Positions 53,524 through 62,487 of a DNA stretch of 64,000 bases are shown one piece after another. The first letter of the stretch is position 1. Every line of letters starts with the position of its first letter. This DNA is from Citrobacter europaeus (GTDB lineage Bacteria > Pseudomonadota > Gammaproteobacteria > Enterobacterales > Enterobacteriaceae). The DNA lies in contig CP083650.1 in NCBI GenBank assembly GCA_020099315.1, positions 3,658,001 through 3,722,000 of the forward strand. The letters run 5' to 3'. The notes beneath the pieces were generated by a model. It was not told the origin of the DNA. It searched no databases and saw nothing but the letters and a program-made list of their open reading frames with translations. The position numbers were made by a program, and so were the translations under genes.

Positions 53524-54830
53524 CGGGGATTTACCTCGTCAATATCAACTGGCATAAAGAAAGCACATTCTTCACAAGGAAAATTTACATTTAAATTCTG
53601 ACTTTGGCATTTTCTCGAAGAGCAAAACTTGAAATTCATCATCTCTTTTGACTTTATTCCATTCATAAAAACTTCAGCGACAAATGATAATTGTTCTGAA
53701 ACAGCGGAATCAATCCTTTCAACACTCTCAGCAAGATTTTTAATATAAACCCCCGTACTTGAAGTAGAAGAATGATCCAACAATTCAGCTATAGTATTGG
53801 CATTATGACCATCCTTAGCCAGCATAGTTGCTATTGTATAACGAAGCCTGCGAGGAGTAGCATTGAGTGGAGATCCTGTACGGTTTGAAATTAACTTCCC
53901 AGTATTAACAATATTCTTCAAAGCTCTATTAGCAATTGTTGGTTTTGCGTATATTTTACTAGCCTCCAGGAAGTTAAAATCTATTATGGCTAAATCAAGA
54001 AGTTTTTTCTCGTTCAAGAAAACTGGAACCTTGCTTTTGGCATGATCATCAAGGGTTTTGCCAAGGGTTTGCTCAACAAGCCTCACGGAATGATTAGCTT
54101 GAAGTTGAACAATTGATGCAACCTCTGAGATTATTGGCAGTTCTCGATATTGTAGTTGTTTACCCCTTTGTTTAACTCGTGGTACTGAAATTAAATATTC
54201 TACTTTACCATTATCTAAGTTCTTTTGAAGAAGGTCTTTATATTTCAACATAACTAACTGCTGAGGTCTTCTACCGGTAAGACTTATTAATAGCGATATC
54301 GCATAATCTGACAATAACAGTTCACCTATGCTATATGCGTGACTCATAGCCTTGATCAAGGAAGTGTGTTCCTCTTTAGTCAGTGGCCCCACAGTTGGAT
54401 CATCTTGTAATATAGGTTGACCAGATTTTTTTATTCTTAGGTCAAAATGCTTTGCTATTTCAACAGCACTTTCATCTATTCCAGGGTATCCTGATTCAAA
54501 CCATTTAGTAAAAAATGGTCGTAAAACACGAAATGATGCTGGGGCTTTTGATAATTGCTTATTTTGATATTCAATTAGAACCTTATCATCAATGTAATTA
54601 GGAGAAACATTGTTAATAAAATCCTTCATATTTTTAACTATTGTTTTTACATGCAAATGGCTTTTACTACAAAAATAATACTGTAATGTATTCACAAATC
54701 CACAAACCAAACTTTTGTTCATAACACATATCAAGTCTCTAATATTGATTCCATGGCTCTCAATCAAAGTGACGATTTTTTGTTCATGAATTGACATTTT
54801 ATCAGAGTTTTGTTTAATTAAATTATTCAT
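53520..54830 (-). CDS. Tyrosine recombinase, second of the module
   Basis: A 436-residue recombinase from ATG 54830 (AAAGGGGGATTTG before it); an upstream in-frame start at 54866 is less likely. The catalytic residues are Arg in SLTGRRPQQLVMLKY, RRLRYTIATMLAKDGH (with Arg where His is usual in H-x-x-R), LLDHSSTSSTGVY and the Tyr at its end. The C-terminus has a four-Cys group (FCSSRKCQ, PCEECAFF) likely to bind zinc. It overlaps the first recombinase by eight bases. Confidence 0.78.
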   Translation of the reverse strand: MNNLIKQNSDKMSIHEQKIVTLIESHGINIRDLICVMNKSLVCGFVNTLQYYFCSKSHLHVKTIVKNMKDFINNVSPNYIDDKVLIEYQNKQLSKAPASFRVLRPFFTKWFESGYPGIDESAVEIAKHFDLRIKKSGQPILQDDPTVGPLTKEEHTSLIKAMSHAYSIGELLLSDYAISLLISLTGRRPQQLVMLKYKDLLQKNLDNGKVEYLISVPRVKQRGKQLQYRELPIISEVASIVQLQANHSVRLVEQTLGKTLDDHAKSKVPVFLNEKKLLDLAIIDFNFLEASKIYAKPTIANRALKNIVNTGKLISNRTGSPLNATPRRLRYTIATMLAKDGHNANTIAELLDHSSTSSTGVYIKNLAESVERIDSAVSEQLSFVAEVFMNGIKSKEMMNFKFCSSRKCQSQNLNVNFPCEECAFFMPVDIDEVNPR

Positions 54831-56025
54831 CAAATCCCCCTTTGAATAGTTGCTCTTGCTGCTCAAGTGCAGTTTTTTTCGATAGCTCGAAAATATGCCT
54901 GCGATTATAGATTATTGAAGTGTCTGAACCTGGTAGCCATCCCATTAGATAAGAACGGATTTGTTGCTCTTTTTCGTCGGATATGTCCTTAGCCTTATCT
55001 ATTGTTTTCGAGAACTCATAATTCCATGTGTGTCGTAATTTATGGCCTGTTAATCCACTTAGAAGCGAGGATGATTGACGAACAACACTCACTATCTTAT
55101 GGTATGAAGAAAATGACAGCGGTTGCCCTTGAGTCTTCCCTTCCTTATAGGTAATAAACAGAAAGTCATGCTTATTAGCATTTTTAACTTTCCTACGATC
55201 ATTCAAGATATAATCTGAAATTTCATATATAAGGTTCGCATCAGCAATTAATTTCCTCTCACAAGTTTTCACTAATGGCTGATAAACTCGTGGATCTTTT
55301 TTATCATTTGCTCTCCTCCTTATTGCTATTGTTGATTCTGCAAAATCTATGTCACCAATTCGCAGATTCAAAAGTTCACCGGCTCTCATGCCAAAGCAAT
55401 GTAATAACAGGAATATTAAGTTATTTCTTTTTTGTACTGTTTCCGTAAACGGATTCAAGTTACTTCCTGGAGAAAGAATGCCAAACAAAGAATCCAGTTG
55501 AGCTTTGTCTAAGCTCTTTTCGATATCCATAACATATTTATCATTGTTTTTTGGTTTCTTTCTTTTTATGTTGTTAATGAAAACAAGTATCTTTTTTATT
55601 GTATCTTTCTGACCTGTATGAGAAAGAAGTATATTACATAGCCATTCCAGATAGTTAGCTATTGTTGTAATCCGAAAATACTTAGTTGTTTTTTTGACAT
55701 TTGAAAAGCAAAAATCATTATCTACGCCATTTTTAAAATTGAATGAAGTAAACTCAATCAAATCATCAATTTCATGAGGAGCCAGAAATATCCTTTTCTG
55801 AATTCTTTCATCAATATTGATCTCTTTCCTCATAAAGAATCGATATAACAATGAAATGCTACCGGCAATAACTTTCATTGTCGATATAGACTCTGACCGA
55901 TTTCTGACTTGTGTTGTTATATACAAATTTGGATAATACAATGGCTCACCAGTTTTTTTATTTACGACATGACAATACCTCTCACCATTTTCCAACATAA
56001 ACGAATCTACACAAATACTGCTCAT
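54823..56025 (-). CDS. Tyrosine recombinase, first of the module (TnpA-like)
   Basis: A 400-residue recombinase: Arg in LLHCFGMRAGELLNLRIGDI, HKLRHTWNYEF (H-x-x-R) and Tyr in GSDTSIIYNRRHIFE, all intact. AGGAGGGAAAT precedes ATG 56025. It is first in a run of three overlapping recombinase genes. The three differ from the P4-type integrases at both element ends, so they represent a separate mobility system inside the element. About 290 bases upstream are AT-rich and hold no gene I can see; the end of the inner element may be there. Confidence 0.8.
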   Translation of the reverse strand: MSSICVDSFMLENGERYCHVVNKKTGEPLYYPNLYITTQVRNRSESISTMKVIAGSISLLYRFFMRKEINIDERIQKRIFLAPHEIDDLIEFTSFNFKNGVDNDFCFSNVKKTTKYFRITTIANYLEWLCNILLSHTGQKDTIKKILVFINNIKRKKPKNNDKYVMDIEKSLDKAQLDSLFGILSPGSNLNPFTETVQKRNNLIFLLLHCFGMRAGELLNLRIGDIDFAESTIAIRRRANDKKDPRVYQPLVKTCERKLIADANLIYEISDYILNDRRKVKNANKHDFLFITYKEGKTQGQPLSFSSYHKIVSVVRQSSSLLSGLTGHKLRHTWNYEFSKTIDKAKDISDEKEQQIRSYLMGWLPGSDTSIIYNRRHIFELSKKTALEQQEQLFKGGFDE

Positions 56026-56319
56026 ATTTCCCTCCTAACTTTACAAAAAGTATAATTCCAATATATTAATAATAAGCATTTTGTAGATTTACAAATTTAA
56101 TTGAACCATTAGTGTTATTTATTTAAATTAAAACAGTGAGATAGACGATTATTCCTGTCAAATTATCATCTGGTAGATCTAGTATTATTTATGTACACCT
56201 AATACTTCGAAAACTATCTCACTGCCTTGCTAATAAACGACAACCAAAATAATGTAATTTATTCTGTAAAGTTTTAAGGTAAATTATGCAGCCAAACTTT
56301 ACACTTTCATAAAAAGCTC

Positions 56320-56619
56320 TTAATCCATTAGATATAAAATTATCCGCTTCGCTAGGAGTTTAAATTCATCAGGACATTTAATTAGAGATAACCAGGTCTC
56401 GTAAACATATATCTGTTTGCAAGCATTAAGCTCAGAGATCGAGTCTAAAGGTTCTCTCAGATTTCCTACAAGGTACTGACTGAGCCAGTAAACGATTTCT
56501 TTATTAAACTCGTTATTAGGTAAGTCATAAATCACTTCTTGGTCAAAGATCTTGTAAAAAAGATCTCTGCATAAATTGCACATATGGTTTTCTTCGCTTA
56601 CAAATTCTTCGATATTCAT
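56320..56619 (-). CDS. Small hypothetical protein next to alpA
   Basis: A 99-residue soluble protein (MNIEEFVSEENHMCNLCRDL) with a C-x2-C pair. Not recognised. It lies 20 bases downstream of alpA on the same strand, with AGGAGCGGTTTT before its start, so probably forms an operon with it. Confidence 0.6.
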   Translation of the reverse strand: MNIEEFVSEENHMCNLCRDLFYKIFDQEVIYDLPNNEFNKEIVYWLSQYLVGNLREPLDSISELNACKQIYVYETWLSLIKCPDEFKLLAKRIILYLMD

Positions 56620-56639
56620 AAAACCGCTCCTATGTTCAA

Positions 56640-56846
56640 TTAAGCAACATTATTTCGACTTGTTTCGATAACAGACTGAATCCAGGTATCAATCTCACTT
56701 TCAACGAAAGCTACTGCACGACTTCCAATTTTGACAGGAGCAGGAAACTTACCATCGTTGATCAGACGATATATCCAGGCTTTTCCGTAGCCAGTTCGTT
56801 CGAGAACTTCTGGTAATCGTATTAGGCGGGTTGCTTGATTTTTCAT
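56640..56846 (-). CDS. alpA: AlpA-family transcriptional regulator
   Basis: A 68-residue MerR-like HTH protein: LIRLPEVLERTGYGKAWIYRLINDGKFPAPVKIGSRAVAF is the conserved AlpA layout (read here as RLPEVLERTGYGKAW and KFPAPVKIGSRA). AlpA in CP4-57 activates the integrase of that ssrA-associated element, and AlpA-like Vis proteins act in P4; a comparable control of excision of element 1 is likely. Confidence 0.88.
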   Translation of the reverse strand: MKNQATRLIRLPEVLERTGYGKAWIYRLINDGKFPAPVKIGSRAVAFVESEIDTWIQSVIETSRNNVA

Positions 56847-57126
56847 TTCGTTATCCCTTGTCGTTGCGGTGAAGTCACTATACGAACAGTTGGGAAAAGA
56901 AAAGAGCGAAGCTCCTGAAGCGGAGGTTCTTCGTAGCTATGCAGGATGGTTTTCTCGAAGTTGGTGCCGTACAAAAAAGGGGAACTTGAGAGTAGCTGAA
57001 ATTCCCCCGTTTTATAGCAAGTGTCAAAATGCCCGGTTTAAAGTAAAAATCGCAAAAAAAAACACCATTCACAATGATGCCTTTAGTTAATTTTCACAAT
57101 TAAAACAAATAGTTATAAATGTAATT

Positions 57127-57972
57127 CTAATCCGATAGTTTCATTACATCAGAGACTTTCATTTGCTTCAAATGGCTATTTTTGTTCATGAAGTAATTGA
57201 ATTGTCGGATAAAGTCAGTTGTGCAGGATTTAAGAGCCAAAGGCCTGTCGGTATCTTTGATTTGGCTAGACTGCCTCATTTCGCTTTCTTCGTCATCGTC
57301 TGTATATAGCAGTCTGGATAACCTGTCGTCAGAGACACGGATTTTTTTAACGGCTGCCCACACCAGGATATCCAGCATAGGTATCACACGATAACTGATG
57401 AGTTTCTTGATAGTTCCATACCCAAAGCGAACTGATTCTAAAGGATCTGGTTCGATACCTTTGATTTTACGCCACTGCGGTAATGCAGCTTTAAGCGACT
57501 CTGCAATCTCTTCGTCTGTGCCACTTGCCAAATCAATCTCGAACATGACTGTTCGTGAAAACTGATCTGGCATAATATCTGAAAGTGATTCTTCCCGAAG
57601 ATCTCTGTTTATTGAATAATTGTCATCACCATCCCAAACAAAACCTCCGCGTTGCATAGCAATGATGCTCGTTTCAGCAAGGCGATCAAGAGTTGTAAGA
57701 AAAAAATGGGGAGGCTGAAAAAGTTTGTTGGCAGGAGTCATGTATCCCAGTTGCCCTTCTTCAATTAAAAAAGGATTGCCACTGAAAATTTTTGAAAAGT
57801 AACCCATAAGAGTTCTGCTCTCAAACTCTTCCCGATACTCCTTAAAGAACAAGTTACGAGCCCATATCTCATGGTAAAACTGGAGCAATGAGAGGTCTTC
57901 AAATTTGCGATATGTATCAATCTTAAACCAACTCTTGATGTCTTTTGTGTGCTCTGGTGACCAGTTGTTCAA
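57127..57972 (-). CDS. DUF6387-like hypothetical protein
   Basis: A 281-residue soluble protein starting at TTG 57972 (GGAGAATGGATT before it). The beginning NNWSPEHTKDIKSWFKIDTY matches, from memory, DUF6387-family proteins often found beside AlpA and P4-type integrases. Function unknown. It is the outermost complete gene of element 1 before the junction with element 2. Confidence 0.6.
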   Translation of the reverse strand: MNNWSPEHTKDIKSWFKIDTYRKFEDLSLLQFYHEIWARNLFFKEYREEFESRTLMGYFSKIFSGNPFLIEEGQLGYMTPANKLFQPPHFFLTTLDRLAETSIIAMQRGGFVWDGDDNYSINRDLREESLSDIMPDQFSRTVMFEIDLASGTDEEIAESLKAALPQWRKIKGIEPDPLESVRFGYGTIKKLISYRVIPMLDILVWAAVKKIRVSDDRLSRLLYTDDDEESEMRQSSQIKDTDRPLALKSCTTDFIRQFNYFMNKNSHLKQMKVSDVMKLSD

Positions 57973-58242
57973 AATCCATTCTCCACCTATGCTGGTACTG
58001 CCCTACGGATAGAATTCAGTTTTGCTGAAAAACTACCGCATTCACTAATCGGTGAAAAGCAGATCCTGCTTGCGCAGTTCAGCTACCAGCAGGGAGTTGA
58101 ACTGAAGAATTTGTTTCCTTTTGATACAATTATCCAATCCGCTAATCGTGAGAACCCATACCATTACGATTTATGGTTCCTTTTTAGAACCACACATAAA
58201 ATTCAAAGTTTAAATAATATTAAAAATCAATGGAATGAATAA
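57961..58242 (+). pseudogene. Gene remnant without a start, at the junction of the two elements
   Basis: An open frame without ATG runs from 57961 (after a TGA) to TAA 58240-58242. Its translation is protein-like (FSFAEKLPHSLIGEKQILLA, then ENPYHYDLWFLFRTTHKIQS). It overlaps the start of the DUF6387-like gene on the other strand by 12 bases. It is most likely the C-terminal end of a gene truncated by integration or deletion. The family is not recognised; chance cannot be ruled out. Confidence 0.4.
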
Positions 58243-58250
58243 CTAATTAC

Positions 58251-58346
58251 AGGGACCCCAGCACCAAAATTCTCCCTCAACGATTACCAGAGTCGTCCGA
58301 GGAAGTCCTGAAAGCCCGCACAGCGTAAGCCTTGCGGGCTTTTTTG
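58251..58346 (+). other. Putative junction/attachment region of element 2, with terminator
   Basis: CCCCAGCACCAAAATTC (from 58256) resembles the end of tmRNA (CGCCAGCTCCACCAATTTT) with a three-base gap. It is followed by CTCAACGATTACCAGAGTCG, from memory typical of sequence downstream of ssrA in enterics, and by a terminator AAGCCCGCA-TGCGGGCTT with T run at 58311-58346. That terminator is nearly the same as the one after ssrA at 35839-35872. The repeat suggests that two elements are stacked at one target. Confidence 0.5.
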
Positions 58347-58471
58347 TATCTGTTATTTGTCCGTAACCATCCGAGAAGATCCGCCTGAATCCAGTGATAA
58401 TTGGTATACGTTTAGGTATACGGTAAGATGTAGGCCTAAAAACGTATACCAATTCACGAAGGAGCGGCCAT

Positions 58472-59668
58472 ATGGCACGGACAACGCGCCCCCTGACCAA
58501 CACCGAAGTTCTGCGCGCTAAAGCTTTAGAGAAGGATCTAACTCTACATGATGGTGATGGGCTTTTCCTGATAGTGAAAACCAGCGGGAAAAAGCTCTGG
58601 CGTTTCCGTTATCAACGTCCGGCAACAAAGCAACGAACAATGATGGGACTCGGCTCCTTCCCCGCCCTTTCGCTTGCTGATGCCCGAGGGTTAAGAGCGG
58701 ATTATCTTTCCTTATTAGCTAATGGCGTCGACCCCCAAGTTCAGGCCGAAGTTGTTGAAGAACAGCAACAGATAGCCCTAGACAGTATTTTTTCGACTGT
58801 TGCGGCAAACTGGTTCCAGCTCAAAAGCAAAAGCGTTACCCCTGATTACGCAAAAGACATTTGGCGCTCACTGGAGAAAGATGTATTCCCTGCCATCGGT
58901 GAGATCCCCGTTCAGCAAATCAAAGCCCGTACATTGGTTGAAGCGATTGAGCCAATCAAAGCTCGTGGGGCGCTTGAGACTGTACGTCGACTGGTGCAGC
59001 GCATTAACGAGATAATGATTTATGCCGTAAACACTGGTCTGATTGATGCCAATCCAGCATCAGGTGTTGGGATGGCCTTTGAGAAGCCCAAAAAACAAAA
59101 CATGCCGACGCTGCGGCCAGAGGAATTGCCAAAGCTAATGCGTTCTCTAGTCATGTCAAATCTGTCTGTTGCGACTCGCTGTCTTATTGAGTGGCAGCTC
59201 TTGACCCTTGTGCGCCCTTCTGAGGCTTCCGGTGCTCAGTGGGCAGAGATCGATCTCGATGCGAAGCTCTGGACTATTCCAGCCGAACGGATGAAAGCTA
59301 AGCGGGAACACATCGTTCCTTTATCACCACAGGCATTAGAGATTCTGGATGTGATGAAGCCCATCAGCGCTCATAGGGAACATGTTTTCCCGAGTAGGAA
59401 TGATCCAAAACAACCCATGAACAGCCAAACTGCTAATGCTGCTTTAAAACGTATTGGTTATGGTGGGAAATTAGTTGCTCATGGATTACGGGCAATCGCA
59501 AGTACAGCGTTGAATGAACATGGATTTAATTCCGATGTAATTGAATCTGCACTTGCACATAGCGACAAAAATGAGGTCAGGAGAGCTTATAATAGAGCTA
59601 TTTATATTGAAAAAAGAATAGAGCTAATGAATTGGTGGGGATTACAGATTAAAATGGCGGTTAATTAA
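58472..59668 (+). CDS. P4-type tyrosine integrase of element 2
   Basis: A 398-residue integrase with DUF4102 N-terminus (LTLHDGDGLFLIVKTSGKKL, RTMMGLGSFPALSLADARGL), Arg in TLVRPSEASGAQWAEIDLD, HGLRAIASTALNEHG, AHSDKNEVRRAY and Tyr in AYNRAIYIEKR. It has the same architecture and presumably the same ssrA target as the integrase at 35969 but differs at many positions. GAAGGAGCGGCCAT precedes ATG 58472. Together with psu and sid it marks a P4-like satellite. Confidence 0.93.
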   Translation: MARTTRPLTNTEVLRAKALEKDLTLHDGDGLFLIVKTSGKKLWRFRYQRPATKQRTMMGLGSFPALSLADARGLRADYLSLLANGVDPQVQAEVVEEQQQIALDSIFSTVAANWFQLKSKSVTPDYAKDIWRSLEKDVFPAIGEIPVQQIKARTLVEAIEPIKARGALETVRRLVQRINEIMIYAVNTGLIDANPASGVGMAFEKPKKQNMPTLRPEELPKLMRSLVMSNLSVATRCLIEWQLLTLVRPSEASGAQWAEIDLDAKLWTIPAERMKAKREHIVPLSPQALEILDVMKPISAHREHVFPSRNDPKQPMNSQTANAALKRIGYGGKLVAHGLRAIASTALNEHGFNSDVIESALAHSDKNEVRRAYNRAIYIEKRIELMNWWGLQIKMAVN

Positions 59669-59682
59669 CCGCCAAAGAAAAA

Positions 59683-60525
59683 TCAGAATAAAATATCTTT
59701 CAACTCATCAAAACTGGATATTGTATAAGTTGGCTTTTGTTTTCCTAACTCTACTTTCAAACGAGTTTCTCTAGCAACATCTTCCTCAGTCCAATGAGTT
59801 ATAGAAACTAAGACATCCCAATACTTTTGAGAATGTTGTTTTCCGTATTCAGCCCATACGGAGTCGATTCCAGCAAGATTCGCCATTGCAATATCTTTTA
59901 CAATCGAGTCGCCTATATAAACTGCATCTTCTTTTTCCACCCCCTCACTTGAGCAAATATCAATCAATAACTCAGGATTAGGTTTCTTTTGCTTCTCATT
60001 TAAAAGAATAAGAAAATCACCATACGAAGACAACCACTGCTTTGTTTTATCATTTAAATCATCATGATATCTATCATGAGGGGTATATAAGTGTTTGAAA
60101 TACTTTAGGAGACCTAATTTCTCCAATCGAAATAATGCATTTCTTACTGGCGCCTCTGTATGCCCAACGATAACAATACCTGAGGAAGAAATTTCTTGCA
60201 ATGTACTCAATACATTCGAATAACAAGTTAATGTTTTATTTCTTGTAGAATTGAATGCATGAAAGGCGCTATCAACCTTCTTACTTAAAAAAACCTTATC
60301 ATTTGATTTGAACTTACTAATAACTGATGGTAACTCTAGCGCACCAAAGGGGTATTCCGAATTCCCATGAAATTTATGAACCTGTTTAAACTCCTTAATT
60401 AATATTTCCTTGTCAACACCAAGTATTATTGACAATTCATTTAGCAAACTAGTAAATGATTGAGCGTAAAATGAAACCCAATCATACAAAGTATTGTCTA
60501 AATCTGTAATCAGTAATTTTTTCAT
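59683..60525 (-). CDS. HAD-superfamily hydrolase of the P4-hotspot gene pair
   Basis: A 280-residue HAD protein: motif I LLITDLDNTLYDW (DxDxT), motif II IVIVGHTEAP, motif III Lys in KKPNPELLIDIC and motif IV VYIGDSIVKDI (GDS..D). A cap region of about 100 residues lies between motifs I and II. It probably acts as a phosphatase on a small phosphate compound or nucleotide. ATG 60525 is two bases after the stop of the metallophosphoesterase gene; TTG 60531 is an alternative that overlaps it. It has no known link to P4 biology and is likely cargo. Confidence 0.82.
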   Translation of the reverse strand: MKKLLITDLDNTLYDWVSFYAQSFTSLLNELSIILGVDKEILIKEFKQVHKFHGNSEYPFGALELPSVISKFKSNDKVFLSKKVDSAFHAFNSTRNKTLTCYSNVLSTLQEISSSGIVIVGHTEAPVRNALFRLEKLGLLKYFKHLYTPHDRYHDDLNDKTKQWLSSYGDFLILLNEKQKKPNPELLIDICSSEGVEKEDAVYIGDSIVKDIAMANLAGIDSVWAEYGKQHSQKYWDVLVSITHWTEEDVARETRLKVELGKQKPTYTISSFDELKDILF

Positions 60526-60527
60526 AA

Positions 60528-62228
60528 TCAATCCAAAATAATTTCTTTATCAAAAGTTATTTCCGACTCAGAAACATGGTATATATTTAGTTTTATTTCT
60601 TCATGATTGAAATCAAAGGTAGCCATTTCATTATATTTAGAGTTAACCAAATGAGAGCTAACAACACCAGTGCTACCTAACCCAACCACCCATACACTAT
60701 ACTCACCTCCACCTTCACATTTACGGGTAAGTTTAGTCATACTCCTTTCATGGGTATGTCCATGTAAAATAACATTTACTCTATTTTTAAAACACCATTG
60801 AACTACCGCTTCCGCATCATACACAATCCCACCGGGCATCCCCATAGTAGGAGTGGAAAAATAATTTACCGCAAATAGGTTATGATGCAATACAACTAAT
60901 CTTACTGTTCCCATCATTTTAGGAACACCTTTCCAACCCATTTTTTCTTCTGCATCTTTAAGTTGCTCAATACCTATAAAACCTTGCCCCTGAAAGGCCA
61001 ATCGATGTTGTTGCAAAAGATTACTGTTTAAGTAGCATATCTCAACAGATCGTTGGTTTTTAACCAAATACTTTCTACCCATTGATAGATATTTATTTGG
61101 CTCAATATTATAGATATTTTTAAAATGTTGGCGATAGTTGTTTTTGGAATCTTCTCCAAGCTCTGTTGAAACTAACAAATCCCATTCTTCACCACTTAGT
61201 TTATTTACATTATCCTCCTTTTTTATTTCAATATCTTTGCCACCATCACCATTATTATCAAGTGGTATTTCTTCCTTTTTTTGATGCATATTTTCATGCA
61301 ACTTTTGAAGCGCAGATAAAGTATCATGAGAGAGACCTTCACTAAAGCTAACATCATGATTTCCAGGACATATACCGATCGAGTCAAAAGTTAAAGAACT
61401 GTTAGCGCACAGATTTCTATAAAATTCCAGAGCGATATTAAATTCCTGCTCCGTTGCCTTCCAAGTAATGTCACCAGATACAATCAACGACTCAATTTCA
61501 TCTTGGAAATATTCATCTAATAGTGTTTGCAAGGTGCGCTTATTAAAACCAGTAAATTGATGAAACTTATTGGCATCATCAAAATGCAAATCCGACAGCC
61601 AATGAAATATACCTGACTTTGAAACAATATGTTTCTCATGAAAAACCCGAGGAATACTAACATTTGCATTTTTTAATAGAATCTCATGCGTATCATGCTT
61701 GCCTTTAATAAAATCATTAACAAACCAAAGCGTTCGTTCCTGATACTGTAACTCCCTTAGGCTTGATACTTGCTTCCCTTCAAAGTCTGAAAAACTAGTA
61801 CCATCTAAAAACATTTGAGAGTTCGTTTCTGAATACGACAAACAATTAAGAGTTTCATATATTTTTTTATCATCTACTTCGGTGATATCTATCAACTTCA
61901 ACCAAGCAGAACATGAACGACTTGTATAGTAACTAGGCGTAAAATTAGTGTCCGGACACTTTATATCAACGCCACTGAAAATCATTTCATTTAAGATCGC
62001 CGCGTATAACTTCCCTGTTCCAGAGTCAAAAAGATATATATTCTTTGTTGTCTCCCTCAGCTCTTTTGATATATCCATAAAATATGAAGGAACTTGTTCA
62101 CCAGGTTTAGCCCACCATCCCCAATAAACATAACCATGTTCTTTGATGATTTTTAAGTGCTCGGCAATTGTACCACCACTCTCTGTTACCAAATCACGGA
62201 ACCTTAAAATTAAGGTATCGGTATTCAT
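60528..62228 (-). CDS. Metallophosphoesterase with an unassigned N-terminal domain
   Basis: A 566-residue protein. Residues about 1-200 form an unassigned domain (HLKIIKEHGYVYWGWWAKPG). The calcineurin-like phosphoesterase domain follows with all metal motifs: WLSDLHFDD (D-x-H) near 215, LIVSGDITWK (GD) near 250, ICPGNHDVSF (GNHD) near 290, VVLHHNLFA near 465 and ILHGHTHERS (GHxH) near 504. A charged insertion of about 60 residues lies after GNHD. It likely cuts a phosphodiester (cyclic nucleotide, nucleic acid or phospholipid). AGAGGGTTCT precedes ATG 62228, and TTGACA lies about 45 bases upstream. It forms a two-gene unit with the HAD gene. Confidence 0.85.
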   Translation of the reverse strand: MNTDTLILRFRDLVTESGGTIAEHLKIIKEHGYVYWGWWAKPGEQVPSYFMDISKELRETTKNIYLFDSGTGKLYAAILNEMIFSGVDIKCPDTNFTPSYYTSRSCSAWLKLIDITEVDDKKIYETLNCLSYSETNSQMFLDGTSFSDFEGKQVSSLRELQYQERTLWFVNDFIKGKHDTHEILLKNANVSIPRVFHEKHIVSKSGIFHWLSDLHFDDANKFHQFTGFNKRTLQTLLDEYFQDEIESLIVSGDITWKATEQEFNIALEFYRNLCANSSLTFDSIGICPGNHDVSFSEGLSHDTLSALQKLHENMHQKKEEIPLDNNGDGGKDIEIKKEDNVNKLSGEEWDLLVSTELGEDSKNNYRQHFKNIYNIEPNKYLSMGRKYLVKNQRSVEICYLNSNLLQQHRLAFQGQGFIGIEQLKDAEEKMGWKGVPKMMGTVRLVVLHHNLFAVNYFSTPTMGMPGGIVYDAEAVVQWCFKNRVNVILHGHTHERSMTKLTRKCEGGGEYSVWVVGLGSTGVVSSHLVNSKYNEMATFDFNHEEIKLNIYHVSESEITFDKEIILD

Positions 62229-62425
62229 AGAACCCTCTTCATTAAGAACTACAAGCTAAACGATAACAATGCTGTCAAATTATCATTCAGAACTCTGGCG
62301 CGCAATGCTCTCCCCGCCACGCCTGCCCGCTTCGTGGGGCACTTTTAATGCAGGTGCATGAAGGGACTCAGGCCGCGCCAGTGCTGGTGCGGCGCGGGGT
62401 GGAAAATTCAGGGTTTTGCATGCAA

Positions 62426-62452
62426 AGCCATGCAGCGTAGGCATGCATGGCT
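62426..62452. terminator. Hairpin in the psu-cargo intergenic region
   Basis: AGCCATGCA (62426-62434) and TGCATGGCT (62444-62452) pair perfectly; ATTTTTATT follows on the plus strand. The rest of 62229-62487 holds a GC-rich stretch but no gene that I can see. Confidence 0.5.
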
Positions 62453-62487
62453 ATTTTTATTAAAAAGACGGGTATTTTCGGGGCGTT

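Noticed and set aside
56869..57090. A 73-codon frame between alpA and the DUF6387-like gene
   Set aside because: No ribosome site and no recognisable pattern; the region is more likely regulatory sequence around the alpA promoter.
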